NCBI RefSeq assembly: GCF_910577345.1
Contig: NZ_CAJTMT010000012.1
Span: forward strand, 1-64,000
Direction of reading: 5' to 3'
Origin: an uncultured Duncaniella sp.
GTDB taxonomy: Bacteria; Bacteroidota; Bacteroidia; Bacteroidales; Muribaculaceae
Length of the DNA: 64,000 nucleotides
The translations under genes and the position numbers were made by a program. The notes beneath the pieces are model-generated. The model was not told the DNA's origin and did not search any database. It worked only from the letters and a program-made list of their open reading frames with translations. Below are positions 7,941 to 16,243 of this stretch, in pieces; position 1 is the stretch's first letter; every line of letters starts with the position of its first letter.

Positions 7941-8733
7941 AATCAAGTCCGAGTTGCTCGAAGTGGGGGTCTTGGGGGTCGGCATTATATTTTTTGAAAT
8001 CCAAACGATGGAACTGCTTGCCATTAGGCAAGGTACTTTCTTTACGGTCTATAAGCCTATAGCCTATTGCGGCAAGCGACCTAATCAGTTCGTCGGCATT
8101 CACTGTCACATGGACGGAGCCAAGTACTTCCAGTCTGGCAGCGTATGGAGACTCTGAGACAAAGCTTTCCCCGGCAGACGAAACATCAGAGTCAAGACTT
8201 CCCTCAACAGAGTGTGAATCCGAAACAGAGCTTCCCACTGTGTTCGGAGTATCAGAAACAAGTCTTTCGGCAGTATCCACCTGAATCACACACGAAACAT
8301 AGTCAGCATGTGTGCGTGCCACCGCTTTAGCAAAATTTGCGCAGCCGACATATTCGATAAACAGATTGGCTACGACCATATCCACTTCAGGAATGGCGGC
8401 CACACTCTCGTTAATGTCTACCTGAAGAGTATGATACCTCCCGGATAAATCAGGGTGACGTTTTGAAGAGGCTTCAAGATAATCCGGATTTATATCAATC
8501 CCGTAAATATCCTTTATTTCTGACAATCCATAAAGATTTGCAAGACCATTGCCACCTGCAACTCCGAAAATTGCGACACTCCCGACAGGATAAGCTGAAA
8601 ACTGCTCGTGCATTATAGCATCCAATTCCTGCAATTGACCGACAGAAGCCAAGGCCATGTGATTCTCATAGTCATCCAAGGCAACCCCTTTCCACGGGTT
8701 CATGCCCTCATCCACTTTTGATTTATTAAACAT
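7927..8733 (-). CDS. Class I SAM-dependent methyltransferase
   Basis: The 268-residue protein carries a Rossmann-type SAM-binding core. Motif I is VAIFGVAGGNGL near residues 53-64, the acidic motif II is IYGIDINPDYL near 78-88, and MVVANLFIEYVG is in the position of motif IV. A serine/acid-rich insertion of about 40 residues lies near 165-200 before the last beta strands. The substrate is not evident; small-molecule or protein methylation are both possible. The final residues and stop codon lie inside the tandem 50-base repeat, so the C terminus (after about FEQLGLD) may have been set by the repeat. It appears monocistronic. Confidence 0.82.
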   Translation of the reverse strand: MFNKSKVDEGMNPWKGVALDDYENHMALASVGQLQELDAIMHEQFSAYPVGSVAIFGVAGGNGLANLYGLSEIKDIYGIDINPDYLEASSKRHPDLSGRYHTLQVDINESVAAIPEVDMVVANLFIEYVGCANFAKAVARTHADYVSCVIQVDTAERLVSDTPNTVGSSVSDSHSVEGSLDSDVSSAGESFVSESPYAARLEVLGSVHVTVNADELIRSLAAIGYRLIDRKESTLPNGKQFHRLDFKKYNADPQDPHFEQLGLDSCGE

Positions 8734-8803
8734 TTGCTTCCTATTTTTTAGTATGACTGATAAAATTAATCATTATCCCCTAAAATCAATGATAATAGGG
8801 AGA

Positions 8804-8832
8804 TAAAAATGTCCGGGGTGGGCCCGGACATT
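8804..8832 (-). terminator. Terminator of the zeta-kinase pair
   Basis: AATGTCCGGG (8809-8818) pairs with CCCGGACATT (8823-8832). On the minus strand the stem is followed by TTTTATC. It lies about 40 bases downstream of the 73-residue gene. Confidence 0.85.
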
Positions 8833-8873
8833 CGTTATTGGTTGATGGTGATGTTTTTTTAATGTCTTTTCTG

Positions 8874-9095
8874 TTACATCCGAGCCTCTTGTGCCGCTTC
8901 GGCGAGGAAGTGGTCAAGAGCGTCCTTGGCGGACATCGAGTAGATCGAGCCGTCCTCATGCGCATAGACAACCGCTTGCCCCTTGACCACTTTGTCAAGC
9001 AAACATTTTTCTACGGCGATTTCCATGCCTCTTGCTAATTTTTCAGATATATTGTCAGTCAATTTGAGTTTCTCCATCTTTTTTAATTCGGTCAT
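8874..9095 (-). CDS. Small acidic protein, possible partner of the zeta-type kinase
   Basis: A 73-residue protein with no recognised domain. It is predicted largely helical at both ends, with a short beta segment (QAVVYAHEDGSIYSM) in the middle, and has no signal peptide or membrane segment. Its start overlaps the end of the upstream kinase gene by 41 bases (or 23 if the second methionine at 9077 is used), which argues for translational coupling. By position it could be an antitoxin or regulator of the kinase, but classical epsilon antitoxins precede zeta and are larger. The antitoxin idea is only inference. Confidence 0.65.
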   Translation of the reverse strand: MTELKKMEKLKLTDNISEKLARGMEIAVEKCLLDKVVKGQAVVYAHEDGSIYSMSAKDALDHFLAEAAQEARM

Positions 9096-9630
9096 ACAAT
9101 TCTGGGGCTAAAGTCAAAGTGTCGTTGGCCACCACCTTCGGGCGGCAGCGGGTGTTGTCGATAATCGTCCAACTATCGACAATGGGCATGAAAAGATTAA
9201 AGAGGTTGCTGATACCATGATGGTAACGGCGAATGATCACGTCGGTGGGGATATTATGGCCTCCCTCGCTCACACGCTGGGCCACGCGCTTGATGGCGAG
9301 CTGCGGTGAAGAGAGCCATATATAGAGTAGGTGAACCAGATAGCCGAGGCTATGGGCCTTTGAGACGAGCGCGTGGTAGCTTCGGGTGGCAAGAGTAGTT
9401 TCGATTGCGAAGGTGATGCCCTTCTGGAGAAGCTCTTCAATACGATGGAGCATAATGCGTCCGGCTTCCATCGAGACACTCTCAGGATGGAAAGGAGAAA
9501 GGCCCTTGGCAATCTCATCGGCATTAACAAACTGCTGGCAGTCAAGGACGTCGGGCAATATGGTGAACGAGGCCGTTGTCTTACCGGCGCCGTTGCAACC
9601 TGCGATGATGTATAAACTGGGCGATTTCAT
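9055..9630 (-). CDS. Zeta-toxin family kinase (P-loop)
   Basis: The 191-residue protein starts best at the ATG at 9630 (MKSPSLYIIAGCNG); the upstream in-frame extension is basic and unlike the family. It has Walker A GCNGAGKTT, the FVNADEIAKGL segment with the putative catalytic aspartate, AIETTLATRSY, and the arginine-rich GGHNIPTDVIIRRYHHG typical of zeta-type kinases. Zeta toxins phosphorylate UDP-N-acetylglucosamine or related nucleotide sugars and so block cell-wall synthesis; chromosomal relatives may have milder roles. It lies 86 bases downstream of murF/alr on the same strand, so it is probably in the same operon, and it overlaps the next small gene. Confidence 0.85.
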   Translation of the reverse strand: MKSPSLYIIAGCNGAGKTTASFTILPDVLDCQQFVNADEIAKGLSPFHPESVSMEAGRIMLHRIEELLQKGITFAIETTLATRSYHALVSKAHSLGYLVHLLYIWLSSPQLAIKRVAQRVSEGGHNIPTDVIIRRYHHGISNLFNLFMPIVDSWTIIDNTRCRPKVVANDTLTLAPELYDRIKKDGETQID

Positions 9631-9716
9631 AATAGAATTGGGTTTTAGTTTTGTCAAACTTGGATTTTTTTGACGGGGATGTGTGTTTTTTAAGATATTT
9701 TGTCTGTTCCGCACTC

Positions 9717-12194
9717 CTACTCGCGGTAGTAGACGCGTTTGACGCGCTGCGAGATGGAGGTTAGCACTTCGTAGGGGATTGTACCGAGAGTCTCGGCAAG
9801 GGTATCGACGGGCATATTCTCGCCGAAGACCTCAACGCGGTCTCCGACTCGGACATCAGGGACATCGGTGACATCAATCATACATGCATCCATGCAGATT
9901 GTACCGACGGTGGGACATTCGACACCCTTGACTATCATTCGGGCATTGCCATAGCCGAGATGACGGTTGATTCCATCGGCGTAGCCGACGGGAATCGTGG
10001 CAATGACTGAGTCGCGGGTGAGAAGACCTCGGCGATTGTAGCCGATAGTGGTTCCCGCCGGCCATTTCTTAAGCGAAAGGACGACGGTGTGGAGCGAAGA
10101 GACGGGGCGGAGGTCATCCTGCGACCCATCGTTCATGGTCTTTATACCGTAGAGCCCGATTCCGAGGCGCACCATATCGAGCTGATGTTCGGGGAAGCGG
10201 GTGATTCCGGTCGAATTGAGTATGTGGCGGAGGATTTTCCTTTCAGGGAAAGCTGCAAGGAACTCACGGCAACATGCGTCGAAGTAGTCGAACTGCAACT
10301 GGGTGTAGGCATCCTCCATCGGATCGTCTGCGGCACAGAGGTGGGAGAAAATCGAGCGGGGAACAACACGGTCGGTGCTTTTGAGCACTTCGATGAGCTC
10401 CGGGAGATCCTCTTTAAGGAAGCCGAGACGGTGCATACCCGAATCAATCTTTATGTGGACAGGGAAGCCATAGACGTCGTAGCGTTCGGCTTCGCGGATC
10501 AATGTGCGGAGGAAATCAATGCTGTAGATTTCCGGTTCAAGATTATCGGAGAAAATGGCATGGAAATTCTCGACCGTAGGGTTGAGGACGAGAATAGGCA
10601 TCGTGATTCCGGCGCGACGGAGTTCGGCGCCCTCGTCATGGACGGCGACGGCAAGATATGTCGCACCCTGGGCCTGCAAGGTGCGGGCAAGTTCATGGGA
10701 ACCGGCACCGTAGCCGGAAGCCTTGATCATGCAAGCGATGCCGGTGGTGGGGCGGATGCGCGAACGGATGGCATTGAAGTTGTCGACAATGGCACTGAGG
10801 TTGATTTCAAGCACGGTCTCGTGTTGACGGGCCTCAAGCATCTCGCAGATGCGCTCGAAACCGAATGCGGGTGCGCCTTTGATGAGAATGAGTTCCTTGC
10901 TGAAATCGCGGGGAGAGACGTTGCGGAGAAAATCTTCGGTCGTGTCGTAGAACTCTGTCGAAAGTTTGAAACAACCGGCATGGCGTTTCAGCTCAGGTCC
11001 TATGCCTACCATACGGCGGACACCAGCGCGGACAAGAAGGTCGGCCATCTGGGAATAGGTCTCTTCAGCATCGGCGCTTCCGTGCATGAGGTCGCTTATG
11101 ATTACAGTCGACGAATGGTCGGAAGTGGACCGGCGACGCATGAAATCGAGCGCCGGGAGGAGCGAATTGAAGTCGCTCGTGTAATTATCATGGATGAGCA
11201 GACAGCCGTTGACACCCTCGATGACCTCCAGACGTGTCCCGATAGGTGAAAGAGCGGCCATGCGCTCACGGATAATGGCAGCAGGAATGTCGAGATAGAG
11301 CATTACGGCCAGACAGTGAATGGCATTCTCTATGTCGTGGTCACCGTTCACGGGAATTGTGAAGATGGCCGGTTCACCACCATTATATATATAGGTAATC
11401 GCGCAACCAATCTCAGATTTCACCACATCTTTAATATAGAGAAGAGCCTGAGGATTCGTGCGCGACCATGCGATAGTCACAGGAGCTTCGGCAACAGCAG
11501 AACTGATGAGGGAATCGTCACCGTTGTAGATGACGCAACGGCAACCGTCGAGCAACGACGCTTTCTCACGGCATTTTTCCTCGATCGACCCGAAGCCGGA
11601 GCTGTGGGGAGCGCCGATGTTGGTAAAGATACCGATTTCCGGACGGAGTATGGCTTTGAGTTTCGCCATTTCTCCCGGTTGGGAGATTCCGGCCTCGAAA
11701 ATGCCGAGTTGGGTGTCGGCATCAATTTCCCACACTGAAAGTGGGACACCAATCTGGGAATTGTAGCTGCGCGGACTGCGGGTGATGACGATATCGTCCT
11801 GAAGCAACTGATTGAGCCATTCCTTGACGATTGTCTTGCCACGGCTGCCCGTTATAGCTATCACCGGAGCAGAGAAACGCTCACGGTTGACAGTGGCGAT
11901 ACGGTGAAGAGCATCCAGGGGAGAATCAACCAAGAGAAAATTGGCATCATCGACACACTCCATCTCTTCGGGGATGTGGGTGACCACGAAGTTTCTCACA
12001 CCGGCATCGTAGAGCTGACGGAGATAGCGGTGACCGTCGCCGGAGGAGGTTGTCAGTGCGAAAAAGAGTGTATCGTCGGGATATGTGAGAGAGCGGCTGT
12101 CGGTCAACAGTCGGTTTATCTTCAAATCGGGACGTTTCAATGTCGTCTCCGAACCAAGAATCTGTGATATTTCAGAAATGCTGTATTCCATCAT
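9717..12194 (-). CDS. murF/alr: Bifunctional MurF ligase / alanine racemase
   Basis: The 825-residue protein fuses two peptidoglycan-precursor enzymes. Residues 1-455 are MurF-like, adding D-Ala-D-Ala to UDP-MurNAc-tripeptide. They have the ATP loop TGSRGKT (115-121) and SQIGVPLSVWE. Residues 456-825 are a PLP-dependent alanine racemase, with the PLP-binding lysine in CMIKASGYG (K491), then TRFPEHQLDMVRLGIGLYGI, and GYGNARMIVKG with TVGTICMDACMIDVT near the end. Fusing D-alanine production to its use is known in Bacteroidota. The MurF half has GSRGKT instead of the more usual GNNGKT, so its activity could be altered. The start overlaps the upstream GSCFA gene by 23 bases, so the two are coupled. 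An ATG one codon later (12191) is equally possible. Confidence 0.95.
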   Translation of the reverse strand: MMEYSISEISQILGSETTLKRPDLKINRLLTDSRSLTYPDDTLFFALTTSSGDGHRYLRQLYDAGVRNFVVTHIPEEMECVDDANFLLVDSPLDALHRIATVNRERFSAPVIAITGSRGKTIVKEWLNQLLQDDIVITRSPRSYNSQIGVPLSVWEIDADTQLGIFEAGISQPGEMAKLKAILRPEIGIFTNIGAPHSSGFGSIEEKCREKASLLDGCRCVIYNGDDSLISSAVAEAPVTIAWSRTNPQALLYIKDVVKSEIGCAITYIYNGGEPAIFTIPVNGDHDIENAIHCLAVMLYLDIPAAIIRERMAALSPIGTRLEVIEGVNGCLLIHDNYTSDFNSLLPALDFMRRRSTSDHSSTVIISDLMHGSADAEETYSQMADLLVRAGVRRMVGIGPELKRHAGCFKLSTEFYDTTEDFLRNVSPRDFSKELILIKGAPAFGFERICEMLEARQHETVLEINLSAIVDNFNAIRSRIRPTTGIACMIKASGYGAGSHELARTLQAQGATYLAVAVHDEGAELRRAGITMPILVLNPTVENFHAIFSDNLEPEIYSIDFLRTLIREAERYDVYGFPVHIKIDSGMHRLGFLKEDLPELIEVLKSTDRVVPRSIFSHLCAADDPMEDAYTQLQFDYFDACCREFLAAFPERKILRHILNSTGITRFPEHQLDMVRLGIGLYGIKTMNDGSQDDLRPVSSLHTVVLSLKKWPAGTTIGYNRRGLLTRDSVIATIPVGYADGINRHLGYGNARMIVKGVECPTVGTICMDACMIDVTDVPDVRVGDRVEVFGENMPVDTLAETLGTIPYEVLTSISQRVKRVYYRE

Positions 12195-13188
12195 TCAATA
12201 TGATACTTAAATAACGCGCACAGGCACGTTTGAGTTTAGGAAAACGCCCTGTAAAAGCATCGGCAAGCGCGGTTTTCCCAGCAGCCTCCCTTGCAGCCGC
12301 ATCGGGTGAGGCTGTAAGGGTGCGGTGGGCCAGCCGACGTGTCAGAGAGGCAGCATCTCCGGCAAGTCTCAGGGTTTCCTCATCAAAATATGAAGTTTTA
12401 AAAAGATCGTAGATATATCTCACCGCCTGCTGAGTGGGATGTTTCATATCCTCGGCATAAAAACGGTAGTCGCGCAAATCGTCCATCATGACCTCGTAGG
12501 CCGGGAAATAGCTCACCTTAGGGTCCGAAGATGAACGTATGAGTGAATCTATTCCAAGTAGGAGCGTGGCTTTCGAGAGCTGATTGCCGTGGGGACCATG
12601 TTCGCTGTAACGCAAGGGGCTGACGGTGAACAGGACTTCGGCCTCGGCGTTGACAGAGCGGATGGATGAGAGGATGGAGCGCAGAGCCTCGGTGACCTCT
12701 TCGAGCGTGAGATAACGGACATCAAACATCGAGCCGGGGAGTTTGTGGCAATTGGCAACCACAGAGCCACAGTCGCGGAGAGTGAAGACCCGCGTTGTTC
12801 CGAGGGTGATTATGACGACTGACGCAGAGCGCAGAGTGGCGGCACTTTCATTTACGGCACGGTTCATTTTACCGAGAGCCGCATCGCGGTCCGCATCGGA
12901 GACACGCGAATGGAAGAGCGTGCTGACCCAGGCACCGTCGCGCATGACCAAGGTGGAAGCGGGGACCTCTCCCCTACCGGCAAGCAATTCAAAAGCCTTG
13001 CTGATAGACAGAGGATTGTATAAAGGGCCGAATGGATTCACATCGGCCTCAAACAATTCGGAAACCAGACAGGAGCCAATGTTGTCGGAAAAACAAGAGC
13101 CGACGAGGAGAATAGGCTCGCCATGTCTGACAAGTCCACGTTTTCCCTCAACGGGTGGCACTACAGTTCTGAAATCCATTATACTCAC
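12172..13188 (-). CDS. GSCFA domain protein
   Basis: This 338-residue protein belongs to the GSCFA family (PF08885), named for the motif seen here as VGSCFSDNIG near residues 29-38. GSCFA proteins resemble SGNH/GDSL hydrolases, with the serine in GSCF as the expected nucleophile, and later blocks such as ITLGTTRVF and TVSPLRYSEH. No signal peptide is visible. Its substrate is unknown. Conserved pairing with murF/alr suggests a link to wall or surface-glycan acylation, which is inference. The stop overlaps the start of murF/alr. Confidence 0.9.
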   Translation of the reverse strand: MSIMDFRTVVPPVEGKRGLVRHGEPILLVGSCFSDNIGSCLVSELFEADVNPFGPLYNPLSISKAFELLAGRGEVPASTLVMRDGAWVSTLFHSRVSDADRDAALGKMNRAVNESAATLRSASVVIITLGTTRVFTLRDCGSVVANCHKLPGSMFDVRYLTLEEVTEALRSILSSIRSVNAEAEVLFTVSPLRYSEHGPHGNQLSKATLLLGIDSLIRSSSDPKVSYFPAYEVMMDDLRDYRFYAEDMKHPTQQAVRYIYDLFKTSYFDEETLRLAGDAASLTRRLAHRTLTASPDAAAREAAGKTALADAFTGRFPKLKRACARYLSIILNDGIQHF

Positions 13189-13251
13189 AAATTAAGCGTG
13201 GCCCCCGTGGATGTAAACTCACTTCGGGACCGGAAGAATTGATGTCACACA

Positions 13252-13259
13252 CAAAGGTA
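13252..13259 (-). promoter_or_regulatory. Putative -7 box of the GSCFA-murF/alr operon
   Basis: Reads TACCTTTG on the minus strand, 64 bases before the GSCFA start. No well-spaced TTTG -33 box is visible; the nearest is about 25 bases upstream of it. Confidence 0.5.
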
Positions 13260-13394
13260 GTAATAATATCTCGTTAGGTGTATCCAAATCCACCACAAAA
13301 ATTAGCGGAGGATGAAAATAAATTTCCATCGTTTGAGAAATGGAAGCTCCAACTTATTTATTGAGAGGGCAACGCAATTATCGTATCGAGTACT

Positions 13395-14012
13395 TCAGTG
13401 AATCGTATCAATCTCACGTTGCAATAGGTCAAGGAAGCGGGCGGCATGTGCACCATCCATTTGAGTGTGGTGGAATTGGAATGAAACGGTGAGAGTTGTC
13501 TTGAAAAACCGCTTTCTGTATTTCCCCCATATCATGAACGGGTTGTTGAATATTCCGCTATACATTCCCACCGCTCCATCAATATCGTATTGGGCGAGTG
13601 CGGATGTGCCTATTACCATACTTTGGGACAGGTCGTGATTCTCACAGCTTTCAGCGACTTTTCGGGTAAGACGTAGATATTCGGAATTGAATGTCTCTAA
13701 ATCATCACAGAACGGCACATCACAAGAACTGACTTCTCCCTGACTGTTTGCCACGATGGTATTCACAGCGAGTGAATCGTATTCAATGAGTTTGCCACCG
13801 ACCGGGAGCATCTGAAATTCCTTTACCTGCGATGCCGCCCGCCCGATGCACCAGCACATAAGCATATTGAATTTAAGTCCACGCTTACGGCTGATTTTCA
13901 ATAATCGGGTGACGTTAAGAGTCTTGAAGAACGTCACCATCGGCATCGGTGCGTTCATCCACATATCGAAGGCGTAAGCTCTCGTTGTTTCCTTTGGGTT
14001 TACTTCTTTCAT
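13395..14012 (-). CDS. CatA-like O-acetyltransferase
   Basis: The 205-residue protein matches the chloramphenicol-acetyltransferase fold. Near the C terminus it has the active-site block QFHHTQMDGAHAARFLD, where the second histidine of the HHxxxDG motif is the catalytic base. The length is close to the roughly 210 residues of classical CAT trimers. Acetyl-CoA is the expected donor; many chromosomal CatA-like proteins act on unknown acceptors, so resistance should not be assumed. It is the last gene of a ten-gene minus-strand run, 55 bases after the AraC regulator gene. Confidence 0.88.
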   Translation of the reverse strand: MKEVNPKETTRAYAFDMWMNAPMPMVTFFKTLNVTRLLKISRKRGLKFNMLMCWCIGRAASQVKEFQMLPVGGKLIEYDSLAVNTIVANSQGEVSSCDVPFCDDLETFNSEYLRLTRKVAESCENHDLSQSMVIGTSALAQYDIDGAVGMYSGIFNNPFMIWGKYRKRFFKTTLTVSFQFHHTQMDGAHAARFLDLLQREIDTIH

Positions 14013-14067
14013 TTTTTACGGCAAAGTTAACGCATTGCCGTCGCCACCGATAGAAGAAAAGGGACAT

Positions 14068-14865
14068 TCAGAAAGGCGAGGCAAACAAATCGGAATACAC
14101 GGGTTGAGTTTTCAGCAATTCCACCGGGGTGGTTCCGGAATAGCGACGGCACTCACGGATGAAATGTGACTGGTCAGCGTATCCACACGAATAGGCAATG
14201 TCGGCAAAATCGCGGTTGCCATTCTGCATGAGCCACAATGATTTCTGAAAACGGACAACAGAGGAATATTCCTTGGGTTTCATACCTACAGCTTTGAAAA
14301 ACACGCGGTCAAACTGCTTCCGGCTGAGACATGCGATTTGCGCCATGCTTTCCACGCTGATGGATTTGTCAGAAAATAACTGAGTCAGCGAAACACCAAC
14401 TCTTTTGAAATTATAAATCTCCGATTCCGCCAATCTTGACCATAGGCACTTTTCAATCATTTTTATAGCCTCGGTAGAATCTTCGGCGTTAAGCACATCA
14501 TCGGCAAGGGCATTCAAGGTTTTGTCACCAAGTGAATAGCCGTCAATTTCTTCATTGTAGAACGAGGATAGAGGAATATTGAACACAGTACCAATTGCAT
14601 GAGGATAGAACACCACGACAATGGTTTCAACATCGCCTGATGATTGAATCTTTGCCGGGAAGTTGACTTGACCGCTTATGGAAAATCTTGCTTGCTCTGA
14701 TTTCAATTCCGGAATATAAAATCGTGTCCGACGATGAAAAATCAGTTGCGGATATCCGATTGGAAAGGTCAGGACATCAAGATTTTCATTGGTATTCTGA
14801 ATCCAATAGTAGCGGATAAATGGCTGTAGTTGCGCATTGGGTACTATATATCTAAATCTGCTCAT
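14068..14865 (-). CDS. AraC-family transcriptional regulator
   Basis: The 265-residue protein has an N-terminal sensor domain (YIVPNAQLQPFIRYYWIQ) of the type called DUF6597 in Bacteroidota AraC proteins. The C-terminal AraC DNA-binding domain has two helix-turn-helix units: SVESMAQIACLSRKQFDRVF, then DFADIAYSCGYADQSHFIRE. The gene starts three bases after the flavodoxin gene, which indicates co-transcription. By position it is a likely regulator of the surrounding xenobiotic-modification run, but no operator could be identified. Confidence 0.9.
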   Translation of the reverse strand: MSRFRYIVPNAQLQPFIRYYWIQNTNENLDVLTFPIGYPQLIFHRRTRFYIPELKSEQARFSISGQVNFPAKIQSSGDVETIVVVFYPHAIGTVFNIPLSSFYNEEIDGYSLGDKTLNALADDVLNAEDSTEAIKMIEKCLWSRLAESEIYNFKRVGVSLTQLFSDKSISVESMAQIACLSRKQFDRVFFKAVGMKPKEYSSVVRFQKSLWLMQNGNRDFADIAYSCGYADQSHFIRECRRYSGTTPVELLKTQPVYSDLFASPF

Positions 14866-14868
14866 TAC

Positions 14869-15444
14869 TTACCCTTGCTTATCTAATCTTTTGAGAAGCC
14901 ATGTCATATTTTGTCCGAGATTACGCATATTTTCCATTCCCTCTTCATCATTGAGGACATCGCCAATTTCTTTGCCATAGACCATATTCCAGTATGTGGA
15001 GCCAACTACTATCATTTCTTTGTTCAGCATAAAATGATTCATCGCATCTACGGCAGTCATGCCTCCTGCACGGCGAACAGCGGCAACTGAAGCCCCAACC
15101 TTATGTTTCAACAATTCGGGATTGGTAGCAACCACAACACCTCCACGGTCAAGAAAGGCTTTCATTTTTGACGATACGTCAGCGGAATATACCGGAGAGC
15201 CAAGTATAATGCCGTCTGCTTCAACCATGCGGTTGAATACATCGCTGAAACCATCATTTTTGAAAACACAGTTTTTCTTGCCCTTGCAAGCGAAGCAAGC
15301 GCGACACGGCTGAATATCAATATCCGCCAATTGAATCAGTTCCGTTTCAATACCAGCCTTACTCAATTCTTCAAAAACTGTTTTGATTATGATTGCAGTA
15401 TTGCCGTTCTTACGAGAGCTACCACTTATTCCAATTACTTTCAT
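14869..15444 (-). CDS. Flavodoxin-family NAD(P)H-dependent reductase
   Basis: The 191-residue protein begins VIGISGSSRKNGNT, the FMN-phosphate loop of NADPH-dependent FMN reductases. It then has CRACFACKGKKNC, a cysteine-rich stretch common in the iron-sulfur flavoprotein-like subgroup, and GSPVYSADVSSKMKAFLDR, the FMN-binding block. It probably reduces quinones, nitro or azo compounds or other electrophiles. It is in the middle of the ten-gene run, 27 bases after a GNAT gene and three bases before the AraC gene. A relative is encoded at 21277-21921. Confidence 0.88.
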   Translation of the reverse strand: MKVIGISGSSRKNGNTAIIIKTVFEELSKAGIETELIQLADIDIQPCRACFACKGKKNCVFKNDGFSDVFNRMVEADGIILGSPVYSADVSSKMKAFLDRGGVVVATNPELLKHKVGASVAAVRRAGGMTAVDAMNHFMLNKEMIVVGSTYWNMVYGKEIGDVLNDEEGMENMRNLGQNMTWLLKRLDKQG

Positions 15445-15471
15445 ATAGATTTTATCAGTTTATCCATTCCA

Positions 15472-16002
15472 TTATAGAAAATCATGTATTTGTTGAGATT
15501 CAACAAACTCCATTTCTATGCAATACCAAATCTCACCGAGGCAAGTGTAGCTTTCAGTCTCTTCTTTTTGAACTTGCTTGAATCCCACAGCTTCATAACA
15601 ATGTATTGCAGATGGATTATTTTCAAATACACCAAGCGATACTTTAGTCGCATCTAATTCTTTGTGGGCATAATCAACCGCCATGCCGACAAGTTTTTTA
15701 CCCAATCCGAGACCTCGCTTTGCATCATCAACTATTACGAATCCAAGTCGCCATTCTGAATTTTCAGGGGTTGGCTTTCTGAGTGTTATATAACCAATGA
15801 CTTCGGCGGCATCAACCATAGTAAGAGCGATTGATGAATGTCTGTCTATGAATTTGTCATGAAATGAGTTAATGTCATTTGCCGTGACAGGGTAACGCGA
15901 ATACCTGTCGGCACACCATTGACGCATTTGATACTCGCTTTTCAGCCATCCGGCAATAATATTTGCGTCAGCCGGATGAAATTCTCTCAATCGCACGTTC
16001 AT
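15472..16002 (-). CDS. GNAT N-acetyltransferase
   Basis: The 176-residue protein has a GNAT fold: NVRLREFHPADANIIAGWL at the N terminus and the acetyl-CoA loop DDAKRGLGLGKKLVGMAVDY near 115-134. Then comes LGVFENNPSAIHCYEAVGFK, typical of the RimJ/RimL-like and aminoglycoside 6'-acetyltransferase-like groups. The acceptor is unknown. Its ATG overlaps the stop of the upstream tautomerase (ATGA), so translation is coupled. Confidence 0.88.
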   Translation of the reverse strand: MNVRLREFHPADANIIAGWLKSEYQMRQWCADRYSRYPVTANDINSFHDKFIDRHSSIALTMVDAAEVIGYITLRKPTPENSEWRLGFVIVDDAKRGLGLGKKLVGMAVDYAHKELDATKVSLGVFENNPSAIHCYEAVGFKQVQKEETESYTCLGEIWYCIEMEFVESQQIHDFL

Positions 16003-16199
16003 GGTCTGTAATCACGCTTTATTTCATTGATTGACTTGCCGCCGATGCCGAAATTTTCATCGGGTAGTTCCTTGATGGTTACTGTGAAGAACTGCTCCGG
16101 GATATGTGTTATCTCAGAGGCCGTCGCTGTGAGCCGTTCAATCAATTCTTTCTTTTGTTCTGCGGTTAATTTACCGCTCTCAATAGATATGTAGGGCAT
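15999..16199 (-). CDS. 4-oxalocrotonate tautomerase family protein, copy 1
   Basis: The 66-residue protein starts MPYISIESGKL. Tautomerases of this family use the N-terminal proline (Pro2, exposed after methionine removal) as the catalytic base, and Pro2 is present. Subunits of this size form hexamers. The first 57 residues are identical to those of the copy at 17809-18009; only the tail differs (NEIKRDYRP against DEIKRNFKR). The DNA is also nearly identical, so the duplication is recent or homogenised. It overlaps the downstream GNAT gene by four bases and lies 44 bases after the metallo-hydrolase gene. Confidence 0.93.
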   Translation of the reverse strand: MPYISIESGKLTAEQKKELIERLTATASEITHIPEQFFTVTIKELPDENFGIGGKSINEIKRDYRP

Positions 16200-16243
16200 A
16201 TTATTCTTTTAATTATCCAAAATTGTAGTTATCAACCAAATCC

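Noticed and set aside
7812..8024. Minus-strand 70-residue frame with AIIFPDGNF
   Set aside because: It overlaps the methyltransferase in another frame and depends on repeat sequence; no evidence that it is translated as such.
10089..11249. Long plus-strand frame of 386 residues
   Set aside because: Antisense to murF/alr; the composition mirrors the codon bias of the real gene and no domain is recognisable.
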